Source: Geofilum rubicundum JCM 15548
GTDB taxonomy: Bacteria > Bacteroidota > Bacteroidia > Bacteroidales > Marinilabiliaceae
Direction of reading: 5' to 3'
DNA: 64,000 nucleotides
NCBI RefSeq assembly: GCF_000974365.1
Contig: NZ_BAZW01000012.1
Coordinates: 1 to 64,000 of the forward strand
Part shown: in pieces, positions 1 to 11,139 of the stretch
How positions within the stretch are numbered: the stretch's first letter is position 1
How the letters are laid out: the number at the start of each line of letters is the position of its first letter
Made by a program: the position numbers and the translations under genes
The notes under the pieces: model-generated
What the model was told of the DNA's origin: nothing
Databases searched by the model: none
Seen by the model: the letters and a program-made list of their open reading frames with translations, nothing else

Positions 1-27
1 TAATGAATTAATGTTTAGGATTAAGGC

Positions 28-2380
28 CTAATGTTCCCTGTTGGGTTCTTCTGCACCCCGGAAGCTTCTTACCAGGCGCTGACCGGCTTCATCAATCAAG
101 GTGAGCGTATTGGGTCCCGGATGCGGCAGAATCTCCATGTCATGATTTTGTTGGGTGCGTCCCAGATACTGTCCGTTCAGATGCCAGTGAATGGCGGCAT
201 TTTCCTGGCGGTGAACCGCACTGATGACGATGCGCGAGCGCTCTCCGCTCAGGTTGCGGGGCACAAAACGGTGGTGTGGGCGGGTGGATAGATCAGGTCC
301 ATGGTGGGTCCGGTGTCCGTGTTTTCCATTCCCGGTTTAAGAGGGGGCAGTGTCGGATATTCCGGGTGAAAGCGACGGTAATACCATTCCATGACCGGCG
401 GAAGGATGAAAAAGCTTTTGGAGAGGAGGGTGCCGGCAGGTTCCTGGGCAAGGCTACTCCGGTACAGACCGTTGGCCGTTAAATGTACCAGTTGGTGGTA
501 GGGACAGGGGGCGGTTTTTTGGTGGTGATGGGGATGAACTGCTGTTCGACTGGCGTGCAGTGGGGACCGGCCCGGTATCCCGATTGGGCACAGACCGGGA
601 TTTGCAGGAGGTCGTCATAAGGAATCGCCAAGGGAGAAGTGGGCGGAAGCAGGCCAAATAGCTCAAAGAGGAGCGGACCGGCCGCCAGACCGCCAACAAT
701 GCCGGGACGACCCTCGCCGGAGGCATTGCCGGCCCAAACGGCGATTACATACTCCGGCGTTACACCCACCGCCCAAGCATCTCTGAAGCCATAGCTCGTG
801 CCCGTCTTCCAGGCCATCTGTCGGGAAGAGGAGAAGTGTTCCCATCCCGATTCCTCCGGCGGGCGCTGCACACCGGTCATGGCCTTGAGCGTAAAATAGA
901 TGGAGGACGCGTTGAGCACTGTCGGGTAGGGAAGGAGGAGGTCCGGTTTTTTAGGGGTTTCCTGCTTTTCCAGCTGCAAGGGCCGAAAGTCGCCCAGGCG
1001 GTAACGGCTGTTCTCGTTCACGTAATGCTGCAGTGTCCGGCTCAGGGAGGCATAACTGCCTGCCAAATCCCACAGAGTGGTTTCACAACCGCCCAGAATG
1101 AGGCTCAAGCCATAGTGGGAATAGGGTTGGTGGATGGTGGTAAAACCGGTCTCATGCAGGTTTTTGATGAAGCGGCTGCCGTCGTAATCGTTGAGCAAGC
1201 GGACAAAGGGTATGTTCAGGGAGCGCGATAAGGCCTGATGGGCCGGTACGGCCCCGTCGAACTGCCGCTGATAATTCTGGGGGGTAAAGCCCCGGTAATA
1301 AGTGGGAATGTCCGGTAGCAGAGTGGCAGGCAGAATTTGTCCATCCTTGAGGGCAAAGGCATAAAGAAAGGGTTTGAGCACGCTGCCCGAACTTCTGGGC
1401 GAACGGATGATATCTACCTGATAGCCCTTGTCTTTATGCGGCCCCTGACTGTTGCCCACATAAGCGAGCACTTCTCCAGTTTCTACAGAGGCGATGAGGG
1501 CGGCGGCATTGTAAATCTCATTGCTTTGTAATCGACGGCTGTGGCGCTCTACGACCTGGGCGGCCAGTCGCTGTAAATCCGTATCAATGGTCAGTTGTTG
1601 CTGTACGCCGGGGTTACGGACAATTTGTCGATCCAGTAAATGGGGCGCCAGATGGGGCATGGGGCCGGGCGCTTCGGGCAAGGGTTCCAATAAAGCCAGT
1701 TGCAGCTCCAGCGGCGACAGGTGGCCTCTGGTATGAATTTTTTGCAGCAGGGTATTGCGTTTTTTCAGGAGTTGGTCGCGACTTCTACCCGGATGCATCA
1801 AGGCTGGAGCATTGGGCAAAACGGCCAACAACGCCGTTTCTGCCCAGGTGAGCTGATGTGGCGGACGGTTAAAATAGCGCCAGGCAGCCGCTTCCAGTCC
1901 CACCGTGTTGCCCCCGAAGGGCGCATGGGCCGCATAAACGGCCAACAGGGAATCCTTACTGAGTGCCGCCTCCAGTCGCAGGGCCAGCACCATCTCCTTG
2001 GTTTTATGCAGCAGGTTTCGGGGAGCCGGACGGGCCAGTCGCACCACTTGCATGGTCAGGGTGCTGCCGCCGCTGACGATGCGTCTGCTTTTGAGGTTGG
2101 ACCAGGAGGCCCTCAGCAGTGACACGGGGTTGATACCCGGATGTTGAAAGAAGTACTCGTCCTCGAACAGAAGAAGAGCCTTTGTAAATTTGTCCGGCAC
2201 CGAATCGCCGGGCGGGAAACGCCACTGCTCATCCCGGGCAATATGGGCGCCGAGTAAATGGTGGTGGCGGTCGGTCAGCACCGTGGCATAATCAGATGGG
2301 AAGCGGATCACCGGCAGAAGGAAAAACAGAAGGATTAATCCCGCGAGGACCGCTATGGTCCATTTAAACCGATGGAGCAT
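28..2380 (-). CDS. pbpC: Penicillin-binding protein 1C (bifunctional), frameshifted
   Basis: Peptidoglycan glycosyltransferase/transpeptidase of the PBP1C family, anchored in the inner membrane by one segment (residues 7-27). The glycosyltransferase domain shows EDEYFFQH (73-80) and GGSTLTMQ (104-111). The transpeptidase domain shows SVLK with catalytic Ser333, SLN (387-389) and KTGTS (525-529). The main frame stops at 479, but the C-terminal part continues in another frame with the CPYHQ motif and a BiPBP_C domain ending at 28. Two breaks are needed: near 510, in a run of five C (minus-strand reading), and near 283. One added C repairs each. It lies 31 bases after the transporter gene and is probably co-transcribed with it. 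The family assignment is firm. The breaks are read as sequence errors, because the C-terminal domain is otherwise intact. Confidence 0.9.
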
Positions 2381-2411
2381 AGGAAGATTTTATGGTTAAA
2401 AGTCCCGGGCA

Positions 2412-4006
2412 TTAGCCAAAGGCCGCCAAAATTTGAACACAGACAATCAATAGCACCATGGCCACCGGGTAAACCGTGGCATAGGCCACGGCCGGCGCAT
2501 TGGTGTCGGTCATCGGTGAAGCAGCCGCCAGTCCCGGCGTACTGGTCATGGCACCGGTGATGGTGCCCATGAGCGACAAGAAATTCATTTTCTTGAAAAA
2601 GTGAGAGGCAACAACGGCTAAAAACATGGGGACAATGGTGATTAATCCACCGATGATAAACAGGTTATAGCCATAGAGTTCGAAGGTTTCCACCATGTTG
2701 GCACCTGCCTTGGTACCCACTTCCACCAAAAAGAACATCAGGCCCACCTGGCGTAACAACTGGGTGGCGGCACCCGACATGCTCCAGATAATGGGGCCGG
2801 TGCGTCCAATGCGGCTCAATATCATGCCCACCAGCAAAACGCCACCGGTCAGTCCCGGGTTAAAAGTAAAGGCATCCCCATTGCCAAAAGTCAGGGAAAG
2901 ATTGCCAAAGAGAATACCTAAAACAATCCCAATGGCTATGGGGAAGAAATCGGTATCGGACAATTTTTTATCGTTGTTCCCAAAAAAGCTGAAAACCTGC
3001 TTCATGTTTTCCTTGCTGCTAGCCACCATCACCTTATCACCCATTTGCAAACGCATGGAAGGAGAGGGGGTAATGTCGATACCGCTTCGGCGCACGCGGG
3101 TTACCGTCGCCTGATAGTTGAGCCATAGGTTGAAACTGCCCAATGGTTTGTTAACTGCTTCTTTGTTGGTGACCAATACGGATTGGACCTCATAGGACTT
3201 GTGCAGGGGGATATCTTCATCGGTCTCGTGTCCAATCAGCAGCTTGATCTTTTCCAGTGCATCCTTGGTGCCGACCGCCTTGACCAGATCGCCCTTGCTT
3301 AAGACGCAGCCGGTGCCGGGATGACGGATTCCCCCTCGTGGAGGATGCGGGAAATGACCGCACCGGTCATGGAGCGTATCTTCAGCTCTTTGATGGATTT
3401 ATTGAGAATGGCCTCATTGTCCACCTGAAAAGTGCGGCTAAGGATATCGGGAAAGCCCGAGTGGCTCTCTTTTTCGTATTCGTCTTCCGCAGCTTTGACA
3501 TTGGCCCGGGTAATTTTGGGGTAAAGGCGCACAAACAAAATAACGCCGATAACGCCAAAGGGGTAGGCAATACCGTAACCGATAGAAATCAGGGGAGAGT
3601 CGGTGGCGTCGATGGCAGCTGCCAGGCCCGGCGTACTGGTGAGTGCTCCCGTTAGCAATCCGATGGCCACCGGCATTTCGATACCCGTATAGTAAAAGGC
3701 GATGAAGGTGATGAGCGAGGCGGAAACAATGACAATGGTGGTGAGAACCATGAGCGCCCGGCCTTGCTTACGAAAGGAATCAAAAAAACCGGGTCCGGCC
3801 TGCATGCCAATGGTGTAAATGAAAAGGATCAGCCCAAGGGTGCCAATGATGGGGGGAATCACTACCCCGTGATGGCCAAAAAAGAGGGCCACAAAAATAA
3901 TGGCCGAGATATCCAGTGAAACGCCGGCAATTTTTATGTTCCCGATGATAAATCCGATGCAAATAATGACGAATAGTGCGAAATAGGGTTGAGTGAAAAG
4001 TTCCAT
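2412..4006 (-). CDS. YidE/YbjL/AspT-type putative transporter, frameshifted
   Basis: Aspartate:alanine-exchanger-family membrane protein. It has two homologous membrane halves, each with a TGA-x-TSTPGLAAA signature (GALTSTPGLAAAIDAT in the first half, ITGAMTSTPGLAAASPMTDT in the second), separated by cytosolic RCK/TrkA_C-like regulatory domains. The substrate cannot be told from sequence; characterised AspT exchanges aspartate and alanine, while YidE/YbjL members are uncharacterised. The first half ends prematurely at 3299 after VIPAPAAS. The RCK_C frame resumes directly as LSKGDLVKAVG and runs through to 2412. One added C in the CCCGG stretch near 3318 joins them. A possible -7 box (TAAATTTG on the minus strand) lies at 4035-4042. 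It precedes pbpC on the same strand. Confidence 0.85.
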
Positions 4007-4183
4007 GCCTCAGTCTTGTTTGGTTTAGAATCCACAAATTTAGGGGAAATCTTTTTGCCAAAGGACTTAATAATCAAAATAAACCTTAACAAGCCGGTAA
4101 AGTTTTGGGGATTTCACAGGTGTTATTCCACCAGATTGTGATATGAGCGATGGGGTAGGCCTAGGATGGAGGGGGTAAAACAA

Positions 4184-4217
4184 AAAAGCCCCGTTTTGAT
4201 TTCACAACGGGGCTTTT
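4184..4217 (-). terminator. Rho-independent terminator after the GH3 gene
   Basis: A 12-base inverted repeat (AAAAGCCCCGTT / AACGGGGCTTTT) with a 10-base loop lies just beyond the stop codon of the GH3 gene. Read on the minus strand, the stem ends in a T-rich stretch. It closes the glycan utilisation locus and separates it from the transporter gene. Confidence 0.85.
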
Positions 4218-4232
4218 CCAATAGAATATTCC

Positions 4233-6448
4233 TTATTTTAAAGAGAAGGAAGCGGAAGTCTTAATGTCGGTAGCAGATGCACCAATGATGGCGTCAAATT
4301 TTCCGGGTTCTGCCACCCACTGCGCCATTTGATCATCATAGAATTGCAGCAGAGACGCGTCAATGGTAAATTCAACAGTGACCGTTTCGCCAGGCTCAAG
4401 CTTCACTTTTTTAAATCCTTTCAGTTCCTTCACCGGTCGTGGCAGGGAGGATTTTTTATCCGCGATATAGAGCTGAACGATTTCACTCCCGGCTCGTCGT
4501 CCGGTGTTGGTCACTTCAACGGAACAGATGAGTTGTCCGTCAGCCGACAAGGCGTTGCTGCTGAGCGCGGCCTTTCCATACTGGAAGGTTGTATAGCTTA
4601 AGCCATGCCCAAAACTAAAGAGCGGCTCAATGTTCTTTTCATCGTGCCACCTGTATCCCACCAAAAGGCCCTCCTTGTATTTCACCACACCGTCTGTGCC
4701 GGGATAGTCCCCCACGGCATGTGCCGAATTGTCGGACAGCTTTACCGGATAGGAAAAAGGTAGTTTGCCGGAAGGGTTCACGTCGCCCACCAGAATGGCG
4801 GCCAGAGCGGTACCCGTTTCCGATCCCAGATACCAGCTTTGGACAACCGCCGGTGTTTGGTTGATCCAAGGCATGGTGACGGCATTGCCAGATATGTTCA
4901 CCACAACGAAGTCTCATTAACTTTAGCCAGTTCAGCGATCAGGGCGTCCTGGTTGTAGGGCAGATCCATGCTCAAACGATCGGCCCCTTCGCTGTCCTGA
5001 TGTTCACTTTTGTTGAGTCCGCCAAAGAAAATCACATAATCGGCCGTTTTGGCTACGGCAAGGGCTTCCGCCATCATCTCCGCTTCGGAGCGATCGTCCG
5101 TCAAATCCTGGCCGGTGGATACATTGTTGTAGCTGCCGCCCACATCTCCCACGTAACCACGGGCATACACCACTTCCACATCGGGTTCCAGGCGCTGACG
5201 CAGACCATCCAACGGTGATATCTCATACTTGGCTTTAAGCGAAGAACTACCACCGCCCACGGTCATCATTTTAATGGCATTTTCGCCAATAACGGCTATT
5301 TTTTTGGTTTTGGCCGGATCGATGGGCAGGATGTGGTCATCGTTCTTTAGCAAAACAATGCCTTCCTGCGCTATTTCACGGGCCGCTTTTCCGTGGGCCT
5401 CGGTGGCAAAAGAACCGAAGGGACGGCTGCGGTCCATTTCCGTGCGGAAGATCAGGCGCAGCACATTTTTAGCTTTCTCGTCCAGTTCCTCAGTACCTAC
5501 CTCGCCCGAAGCGATCAGCTTCAGATAGGGCTGTGCCAGGTAGTAATTGTCGTAGGCATTGCTGGCCCCCCAGGAGAGGCCGTCGGTCCATGAGCCAAAT
5601 TCCATGTCCAGGCCTTTGTAAATGGCCTCGCGGGTATCGTGCACACCGCCCCAATCTGATACGACCACACCGTCGAAACCCCACTCTTCGCGTAGGATTT
5701 GGTTGAGGAGGTAGTCGTTGTGACAGCAGTGTTCGCCCCTGAATTTGTTGTAGGCACCCATAATGGCCCAGGCCTTGCCTTCCTGAACAGCTGCCTTAAA
5801 AGCAGGCAGGTAAATTTCCCGGAGGGTACGTTCATCCACCTGAACATCCACCGAACCGCGGTCGGTCTCCTGATTGTTCACCGCAAAATGTTTCACACAG
5901 GCAGCTACCCCGTTGGATTGCACCCCTTGAATGTAGGGCACCACCATTTTGGAGGCCAGGAAAGGGTCTTCGCCCATGTATTCAAAATTGCGGCCGTTGA
6001 GGGGTGTGCGGTAAATGTTGACGCCGGGGCCCAAAAGCACCGTTTTGTTTCGGTAGCGGGCCTCTTCACCAATGGCCACGCCATATTTTCTGCCCATCTC
6101 CACATTCCAGGTAGCGGCCAGGGCTGTCAAGGCCGGAAAGGCGATGCAGGAGTCGTTGGTCCATTCCGCCTGTGACCACTCGTCCCAAAGGACTTCCGGC
6201 CGAATGCCGTGGGGACCGTCGGTCATCCAGACTTCTGGAATACCCAGACGCGCCACACCGGCCGAGCTGAATTTTGACTGGGCATGGAGCAGCGCCACTT
6301 TCTCTTCGGTGGTGAGGCGCGACAGCGCGTCGTCCACTCTTGCTTCCAGGGCCTGGGTATCATCCAGATAGACCGGGAGCTCCTGCGCTGCCAGCGGCAG
6401 CATCCATCCCGCACATCCCATTATTATGGTTATCAGTAAATGCTTCAT
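4233..6448 (-). CDS. GH3 beta-glucosidase (BglX-like), frameshifted
   Basis: Exported family 3 glycoside hydrolase with a signal peptide (residues 1-21, cleavage after LPLAAQ). The N-terminal barrel contains KHF (186-188) and VVVSDWGG with nucleophile Asp265. The second domain carries KSEHQDSEGADR, where the general acid Glu is expected. A C-terminal Fn3-like domain ends at 4233. The frame breaks near 4910: the first part ends NETSLW and the continuation reads FVVVNISGNAV. Restoring one C (GACTTC to GACCTTC) rejoins them. It is the last gene of the SusCD locus and probably finishes oligosaccharide hydrolysis to glucose in the periplasm. The family is certain; specificity for beta-1,6-linked glucan is inferred from gene order. 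Confidence 0.9.
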
Positions 6449-6609
6449 AATTGTTGTTTGTTTCTGTTTAAGTTTATCTGTCTATCGTCACGACTGCCAT
6501 GGTCCTAACCAACAGAAATTTATGAATTAATTTTGGTCCTTCCTCAAATTATTTTGGATCAAATGGTCATCGAGGCTTTCTGGTCAGGCGCTGCTTCTAA
6601 AATAAATTG

Positions 6610-6654
6610 AGTATGCAGGTAGTTCCGGAAGGGTTTCCGGACTACCTGCATACT
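6610..6654. terminator. Long hairpin between the glycan-binding protein and GH3 genes
   Basis: Arms of 20-21 bases (beginning AGTATGCAGGTAG) pair almost perfectly around a GGG loop, with one bulged T. It sits 20 bases past the stop of the upstream lipoprotein gene in a 226-base gap inside the locus. On the minus strand it is followed by a T-rich stretch, so it may terminate partially or protect the 3' end of the upstream transcript. Confidence 0.65.
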
Positions 6655-6674
6655 GCCTGTCAGGTGTGAAAAAA

Positions 6675-8000
6675 CTATTCTGCTGTAACGGTCAGGACGG
6701 CGTTGTCTCTGCCTGCTGTAATATCCACTTTTAAAATGTAAGTTTTTCCAGTCTCCAGGGTCACACCTTCTGCCAGACCCAGGTTGCCGGGATCGCGACC
6801 ATTTTCGCCATCTCCAACGAAGATCAGATCGCTTTCGGTTGTTAGGGAGTTGTTGGTGTATTCGCCACCCCAATTTTTCTGATGGAAAAACTTGAAGTTG
6901 ATGGAAGAGGTGTTAATGTTTTGGCCTCCTACCAGTGTTACCTGGTAAATTTTTGGCGCTACGGGCGCAAAGCATATGGCTTTACCGGGATTCCATCCTG
7001 TGGTATTGGCCAGGGAAGGCTTACCAATGTCCTCTCCGATAATCCATAGGGCACCAGAACCATCGGCTTGCAAAGTGGCCAAATCGTTACCCGACATCAC
7101 TTCAAAAATAAAGTATTTATGCTCGAAGTTGGCCGTCACCCGGTATTTGCCGCTGGAGGGCACAAAGGCAAAGGTGCCGTCCTCGTTGGCTTCCATAAAA
7201 TCGGGATCTATCCACCAGTCGTCCAAATCACTAAAGCCTTCAATGGAAATGGCAGCATCTTGTTCCAGTTCCTTTTCAATTTTATAATTGTTGTCATCCA
7301 CCATGGCCATTTCCGTGCCGGCCATCCGAAGAACGATAAAGGGGGCCGCCTGGTAATTCAAGGTGTTGAAAGAGATAGCGTAGACGCCGGCATTGGAATT
7401 GGAAAAAGGAATCTGTGTATCGGAATGGTGTTGCACAGCCCCTTCGCGCCAGCCAAAGGTGATATCATTACCTCTGTCGCCAAAAGCAGGTGCTTTGATG
7501 ACCGCTTTTACTTTTTGGGGGAAATTTTCCGTGGCCGCATATTGGTTGGGGCCTGTTTTTTCCATAGTGAATTCTCCCTCGGCTGTGACCAGGGTCAGAT
7601 GGGGGAAATCGGGACGAGACACCGGAAGCTCCCATTTTTGTATTTCGGTGGCAAATTCAATGTTCTGCGCCACCAATTCTAAAGTGGCTGTTCCATCCGG
7701 AATGTTGGGTAAAAAGGGAATATATAGCTGTCCTGAATAATTTCCCGCGCTCTTTGTGCGGATAACGGTTTCTGATACCAGATCATCGCCAAAGAACAGG
7801 CGTGCTTTCAGGGTGGATAGCGGCACATTCTCCAGATCGCTGACCTCTGCGCTGAATGACAGGCTGTCGCCAAAATAAGCCGTAGAAGGCACGCCACTGA
7901 CCGTTAATTGGGGTTGCCCCTGGGATTCTTCCTCATCACTACAAGCAAAAATCAGGGAGAGTGAGAGGATACTGATGAGAAATAAATGATATTTTTTCAT
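6675..8000 (-). CDS. Surface glycan-binding lipoprotein (DUF5125/DUF5121-like)
   Basis: Outer-membrane lipoprotein of the SusE/F-like positional class. The start is placed at MKKYHLFLI (8000), which gives a clean lipoprotein signal with lipobox LIFAC at about residue 20 followed by acidic SDEEES, an arrangement linked to surface export in Bacteroidota. The mature part is all-beta: an N-terminal Ig-like domain (QLTVSGVPSTAYFGD), a middle region and a C-terminal domain rich in aromatic residues (DDWWIDPDF, FKFFHQKNWGGEY) that could contact glycan. It resembles DUF5125 plus DUF5121 proteins encoded beside GH30/GH3 genes; I recognise this from memory of the families. It sits between the GH30 and GH3 genes, where the Bacteroides beta-1,6-glucan locus has its surface glycan-binding protein. 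Confidence 0.75.
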   Translation of the reverse strand: MKKYHLFLISILSLSLIFACSDEEESQGQPQLTVSGVPSTAYFGDSLSFSAEVSDLENVPLSTLKARLFFGDDLVSETVIRTKSAGNYSGQLYIPFLPNIPDGTATLELVAQNIEFATEIQKWELPVSRPDFPHLTLVTAEGEFTMEKTGPNQYAATENFPQKVKAVIKAPAFGDRGNDITFGWREGAVQHHSDTQIPFSNSNAGVYAISFNTLNYQAAPFIVLRMAGTEMAMVDDNNYKIEKELEQDAAISIEGFSDLDDWWIDPDFMEANEDGTFAFVPSSGKYRVTANFEHKYFIFEVMSGNDLATLQADGSGALWIIGEDIGKPSLANTTGWNPGKAICFAPVAPKIYQVTLVGGQNINTSSINFKFFHQKNWGGEYTNNSLTTESDLIFVGDGENGRDPGNLGLAEGVTLETGKTYILKVDITAGRDNAVLTVTAE

Positions 8001-8029
8001 GGTGATTTTTTTAAGTTTGTTATCAATGC

Positions 8030-9525
8030 TTACCATCTGAAGGAGGCCACCGATTTGGCTGGTATTTCATACGAAAAATGGTTATCTCCGTCGCTCAGGG
8101 TGACCGACTGCGCCTGCTCACGGTTATTCAGCGCCACAAAAGCATGGGTGCCGTCACTGTTCTTAAAGGCCGAATAGGTCAGTCCCTGAACCCTTAGTCC
8201 ACTGGTCCCGATTCTGTAGGCACCGGGTTTCACCACGGCCGACAGATGGGCGATGATGTAATAGTGGGAATTGCGGGTGATGCTTTGGTCGTCCGAGCTG
8301 TTAATGTCGACCGCCCCGTAGCAGGTCTGACAGCCACCATCCGGTTGGGACCCCGCTCCGAATCCAGCATCAGGTTCCATACAATGACCCCTCTGCACCA
8401 ATTGTTGACCGTTCCCAGGGCGACTTCTGCCATGTCCTCCATTAAGCGGGTGCTTAAGTCGCGACCATTGTTCCAGGTGCCGATGGAGGTCTCCGTGAAG
8501 ATCAATTCTTTGTCCGGCGCCATTTCATGAATGTCGAGCAGCTCCGCTTTATCCCCGCCATAATTGTGGTAGGCCGCACCCGCCAGATATTGGGAGGCTT
8601 CTGCGTCGTTGTAAATCTTTACGGGGTAGTCCACCTGATCGGCCATGTTATCATAGTTGTAATTGTGGTCGAAGGCATAAATTTTGGTCTGCAAACCGGC
8701 CTCCTGCAGGGCAGGTCCCAGCTTCTTTACAAAATCGCGCTGTTCTTCCCAACCCATGAACAAAGAAGCCGAATTGCCCCGGTTAAGCGGTTCGTTCTGC
8801 GGGGTGATGGCATCAATGTGAATGCCATGACCGGCAAATGCCTGTATCCATTTCACAAAGTAAGTGGCATAATCCTCGTAGTAGGCCGGATTGAGATGGC
8901 CGCTGGTCCAGGAGTTATAGGCCTGCAAATCGGTCAGGTTGTTCACCTTCATCCATTGGGGAGAGGTCCACGGCGATCCCAGTATCTGTAAATCCGGGTT
9001 GATTTCCAGAATCTCGTGCAGGATAGGGATCACATAATCGAGCTCTTCCGTTTGCAGGGCAAAGTTTTCGATGCCAGGCGTATCGCAACAGGTATATTCG
9101 CTGAGTGAAAAATCGGAACAACCGATGGCAATGCGGATGTAGCTGAAGCCGTAACCCTTTTCGTGCGAAAAGGTCTCCGTGAGGAATTGGGTACGGTCGG
9201 CCTGACTCATCTGCAGCAGGTTGTAGCAAGAGGAGCCGGTTAGCGCCGCCCCAAAGCCATCCATTTCCTGAAATTGGGTGTCTGCCTCAAGGGTGATGGT
9301 GTTGGGCGACATGTTGGAAGTGCTGCTAAAATCCACATCACTCCGCATCAGGTCATAGGCCCGGTTGTTGGTCGTTACCAATACATACACCTCTTGGTCG
9401 GTGACCTCTGGCACGGGTTCGGGATCGATGTCTTTCTCCGTTGAATCACAGGCCGAGGTGCCGCAGGCCGTCACCAAAAAGCTGAGTCCCAAAAGCAGGT
9501 AAGTATATTTGAAAGTTATCTTCAT
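8030..9525 (-). CDS. GH30 glucanase lipoprotein, frameshifted
   Basis: Family 30 glycoside hydrolase, probably surface-exposed. A lipoprotein signal (LSFLVTACG, Cys21) precedes a TIM barrel with acid/base Glu245 in TPQNEPLN and nucleophile Glu345 in LIFTETSIGT. The C-terminal beta-sandwich (RVQGLTYSAF, YEIPAKSVASFRW) is in another frame and ends at 8030. The break is near 8345: one added C changes AACCGG to AACCCGG and restores GPNPDGGCQTCYG, a family-typical segment. Together with GH3 and SusCD this gene suggests endo-beta-1,6-glucanase activity (GH30 subfamily 3). Glucosylceramidase-like or beta-glucosidase activity cannot be excluded from sequence alone. Confidence 0.88.
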
Positions 9526-9555
9526 TGTTTTTTTCTTTATTTGATGGTATGGTCA

Positions 9556-9579
9556 GCATCCGGATGGTTTCCCGGATGC
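9556..9579. terminator. Short hairpin between susD-like and GH30 genes
   Basis: GCATCCGG and CCGGATGC form a perfect 8-bp stem with an 8-base loop in the 68-base gap between the SusD-like and GH30 genes. No strong T-run follows, so it may be an attenuator or mRNA-stability element that lowers enzyme expression relative to SusCD. Confidence 0.45.
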
Positions 9580-9593
9580 ATGAACACGTATGC

Positions 9594-11120
9594 TTAATAT
9601 CCGGGGTTCTGAACCAGGTTGGGATTGTTGTCCAGAACCGTTTGGGGAATGGGCAGCAAATCTGAAAATTCGTTGTAAGCGCGTATTTGGGGAAGGCGAC
9701 CGCTGTCGCGCTGATTCAGACTGTTCATGACCTCTTGCAACTGATTGTTACGGATGAGGTCGAACAAGCGTTGGCCCTCAAAGGCCAGCTCCAGTCGGCG
9801 CTCGTTCAAAACCGCAGCGAGCATCTGCTCGGGCGAGCCTTTGACCGAGGCTTCCAGTCCGTTCAGGTTCGCTCTTTGGCGGATCTGATCCACGATCTCC
9901 GCTGCAGCGGTTAAGTTGGCAGCACCTCCTTTTTTGACCAGGGCTTCTGCTTTAAGTAAGAGGATGTCGGCCAGACGTAATTTGATGATGCTGCTGTTGG
10001 CCGAGCGTAGCTTATACATAAACGCATAATTGTCCGATGGATAATAATTGGCCCAGGTGGTTTCGTAAAAAACGATGGATTGGTTTTTACGGATTTCATC
10101 GCCTTCTGCCTCATATGCCGCGATGAGGTCGCGGGAAGGTGTCACCCACTTGGCCCAGGAGAACTGCGTGTCGTAATTCAACAAGTCGCGACCAAACATC
10201 CAGGTCACCCAGTTGCCACCACCGGTGAAATACTGGACTTCCAGAATGGATTCGGAAGTGTTGCGGGCTTTCACATCGTTGCCTGCTTCGTTCATGCCAA
10301 ATAACAGGGAAAGGTCCTCCACCAGCAGGAAACCATCTGCTACCACCGAATCGGCATAGGCGATCACCTTATCCAGATCCTGCATGGGTTTTTCGGCATA
10401 AACCTTACTCAACAGGGCTCTGGCCACTGATTTGGAGAGTTTGGTCTTGTTGGTGGCATTGTTCGCCGGGGCATAGGGAATCGCGGTAGTCAGGTCCTTT
10501 ACGATTTGCGCATAAGCTTCTTCTGCGGTTTTTTGCGCCGGAAAATAGTTGGGATAGACCTCCTCTATGTTTTCTGCTGTGATGTCACCTGCTTCGCGGG
10601 TAATCACCGGGATGTTTCCCCAAAAGCGCACCATGTCTAACATCACCATGGCTCTGAATATTTTGGCTTCGGCCTTCCATTGGCGACGCTCAGTGGCAGA
10701 GAAGGCGGCATCTGGTACCGAATCAATGTTGGTGATAAGGGCATTGGCCTTGGCAATATCGGCCAGATAGCTGTTCCAGTCCCGGTTGATGACACTGTTG
10801 CCGCCATCCAGGGAGTTGTTTTCAACCGGCACAACTTCCGATCCCGTGGTGCCGGCATAGGCGTTGTCCGAGCGCACTTCGGACAGCATCAGGTAATCGA
10901 GGTACCAGTGTTCCTGCCGGTCCTTCAAGGTGTTGTAGAGTCCTTCGTAAGCCGCCAGGACTTCGCTCCGGTTTTTGTACTTGATGCGGTCGCCTTCATC
11001 GTCGGTGGACCCGACAATGACTTCGGAAAATTCTGAAATCGGATCTTCATCCAGTGAGCAGCCTGTGGTGAAAGCTACCAGTCCCAGGATGATGAGTTGG
11101 TATATGAATCTGTTTTTCAT
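9594..11120 (-). CDS. SusD/RagB-family glycan-binding lipoprotein
   Basis: Outer-membrane nutrient-binding lipoprotein that caps the SusC transporter. The lipoprotein signal has Cys21 (LVAFTTGCSLDED). At 508 residues it has the usual SusD length, with helical TPR-like segments (YEGLYNTLKDRQEH, WKAEAKIFRAMVMLDMVRFWG) and the typical C-terminal motif LNERRLELAFEGQRLFDLIR. It starts 19 bases after the inferred true stop of the SusC gene, so the two are co-transcribed. In the proposed pathway it captures beta-1,6-glucan oligosaccharides released by GH30. The family is certain; the ligand is inferred from context. Confidence 0.93.
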   Translation of the reverse strand: MKNRFIYQLIILGLVAFTTGCSLDEDPISEFSEVIVGSTDDEGDRIKYKNRSEVLAAYEGLYNTLKDRQEHWYLDYLMLSEVRSDNAYAGTTGSEVVPVENNSLDGGNSVINRDWNSYLADIAKANALITNIDSVPDAAFSATERRQWKAEAKIFRAMVMLDMVRFWGNIPVITREAGDITAENIEEVYPNYFPAQKTAEEAYAQIVKDLTTAIPYAPANNATNKTKLSKSVARALLSKVYAEKPMQDLDKVIAYADSVVADGFLLVEDLSLLFGMNEAGNDVKARNTSESILEVQYFTGGGNWVTWMFGRDLLNYDTQFSWAKWVTPSRDLIAAYEAEGDEIRKNQSIVFYETTWANYYPSDNYAFMYKLRSANSSIIKLRLADILLLKAEALVKKGGAANLTAAAEIVDQIRQRANLNGLEASVKGSPEQMLAAVLNERRLELAFEGQRLFDLIRNNQLQEVMNSLNQRDSGRLPQIRAYNEFSDLLPIPQTVLDNNPNLVQNPGY

Positions 11121-11139
11121 GATTTACTTTTTATGCTGT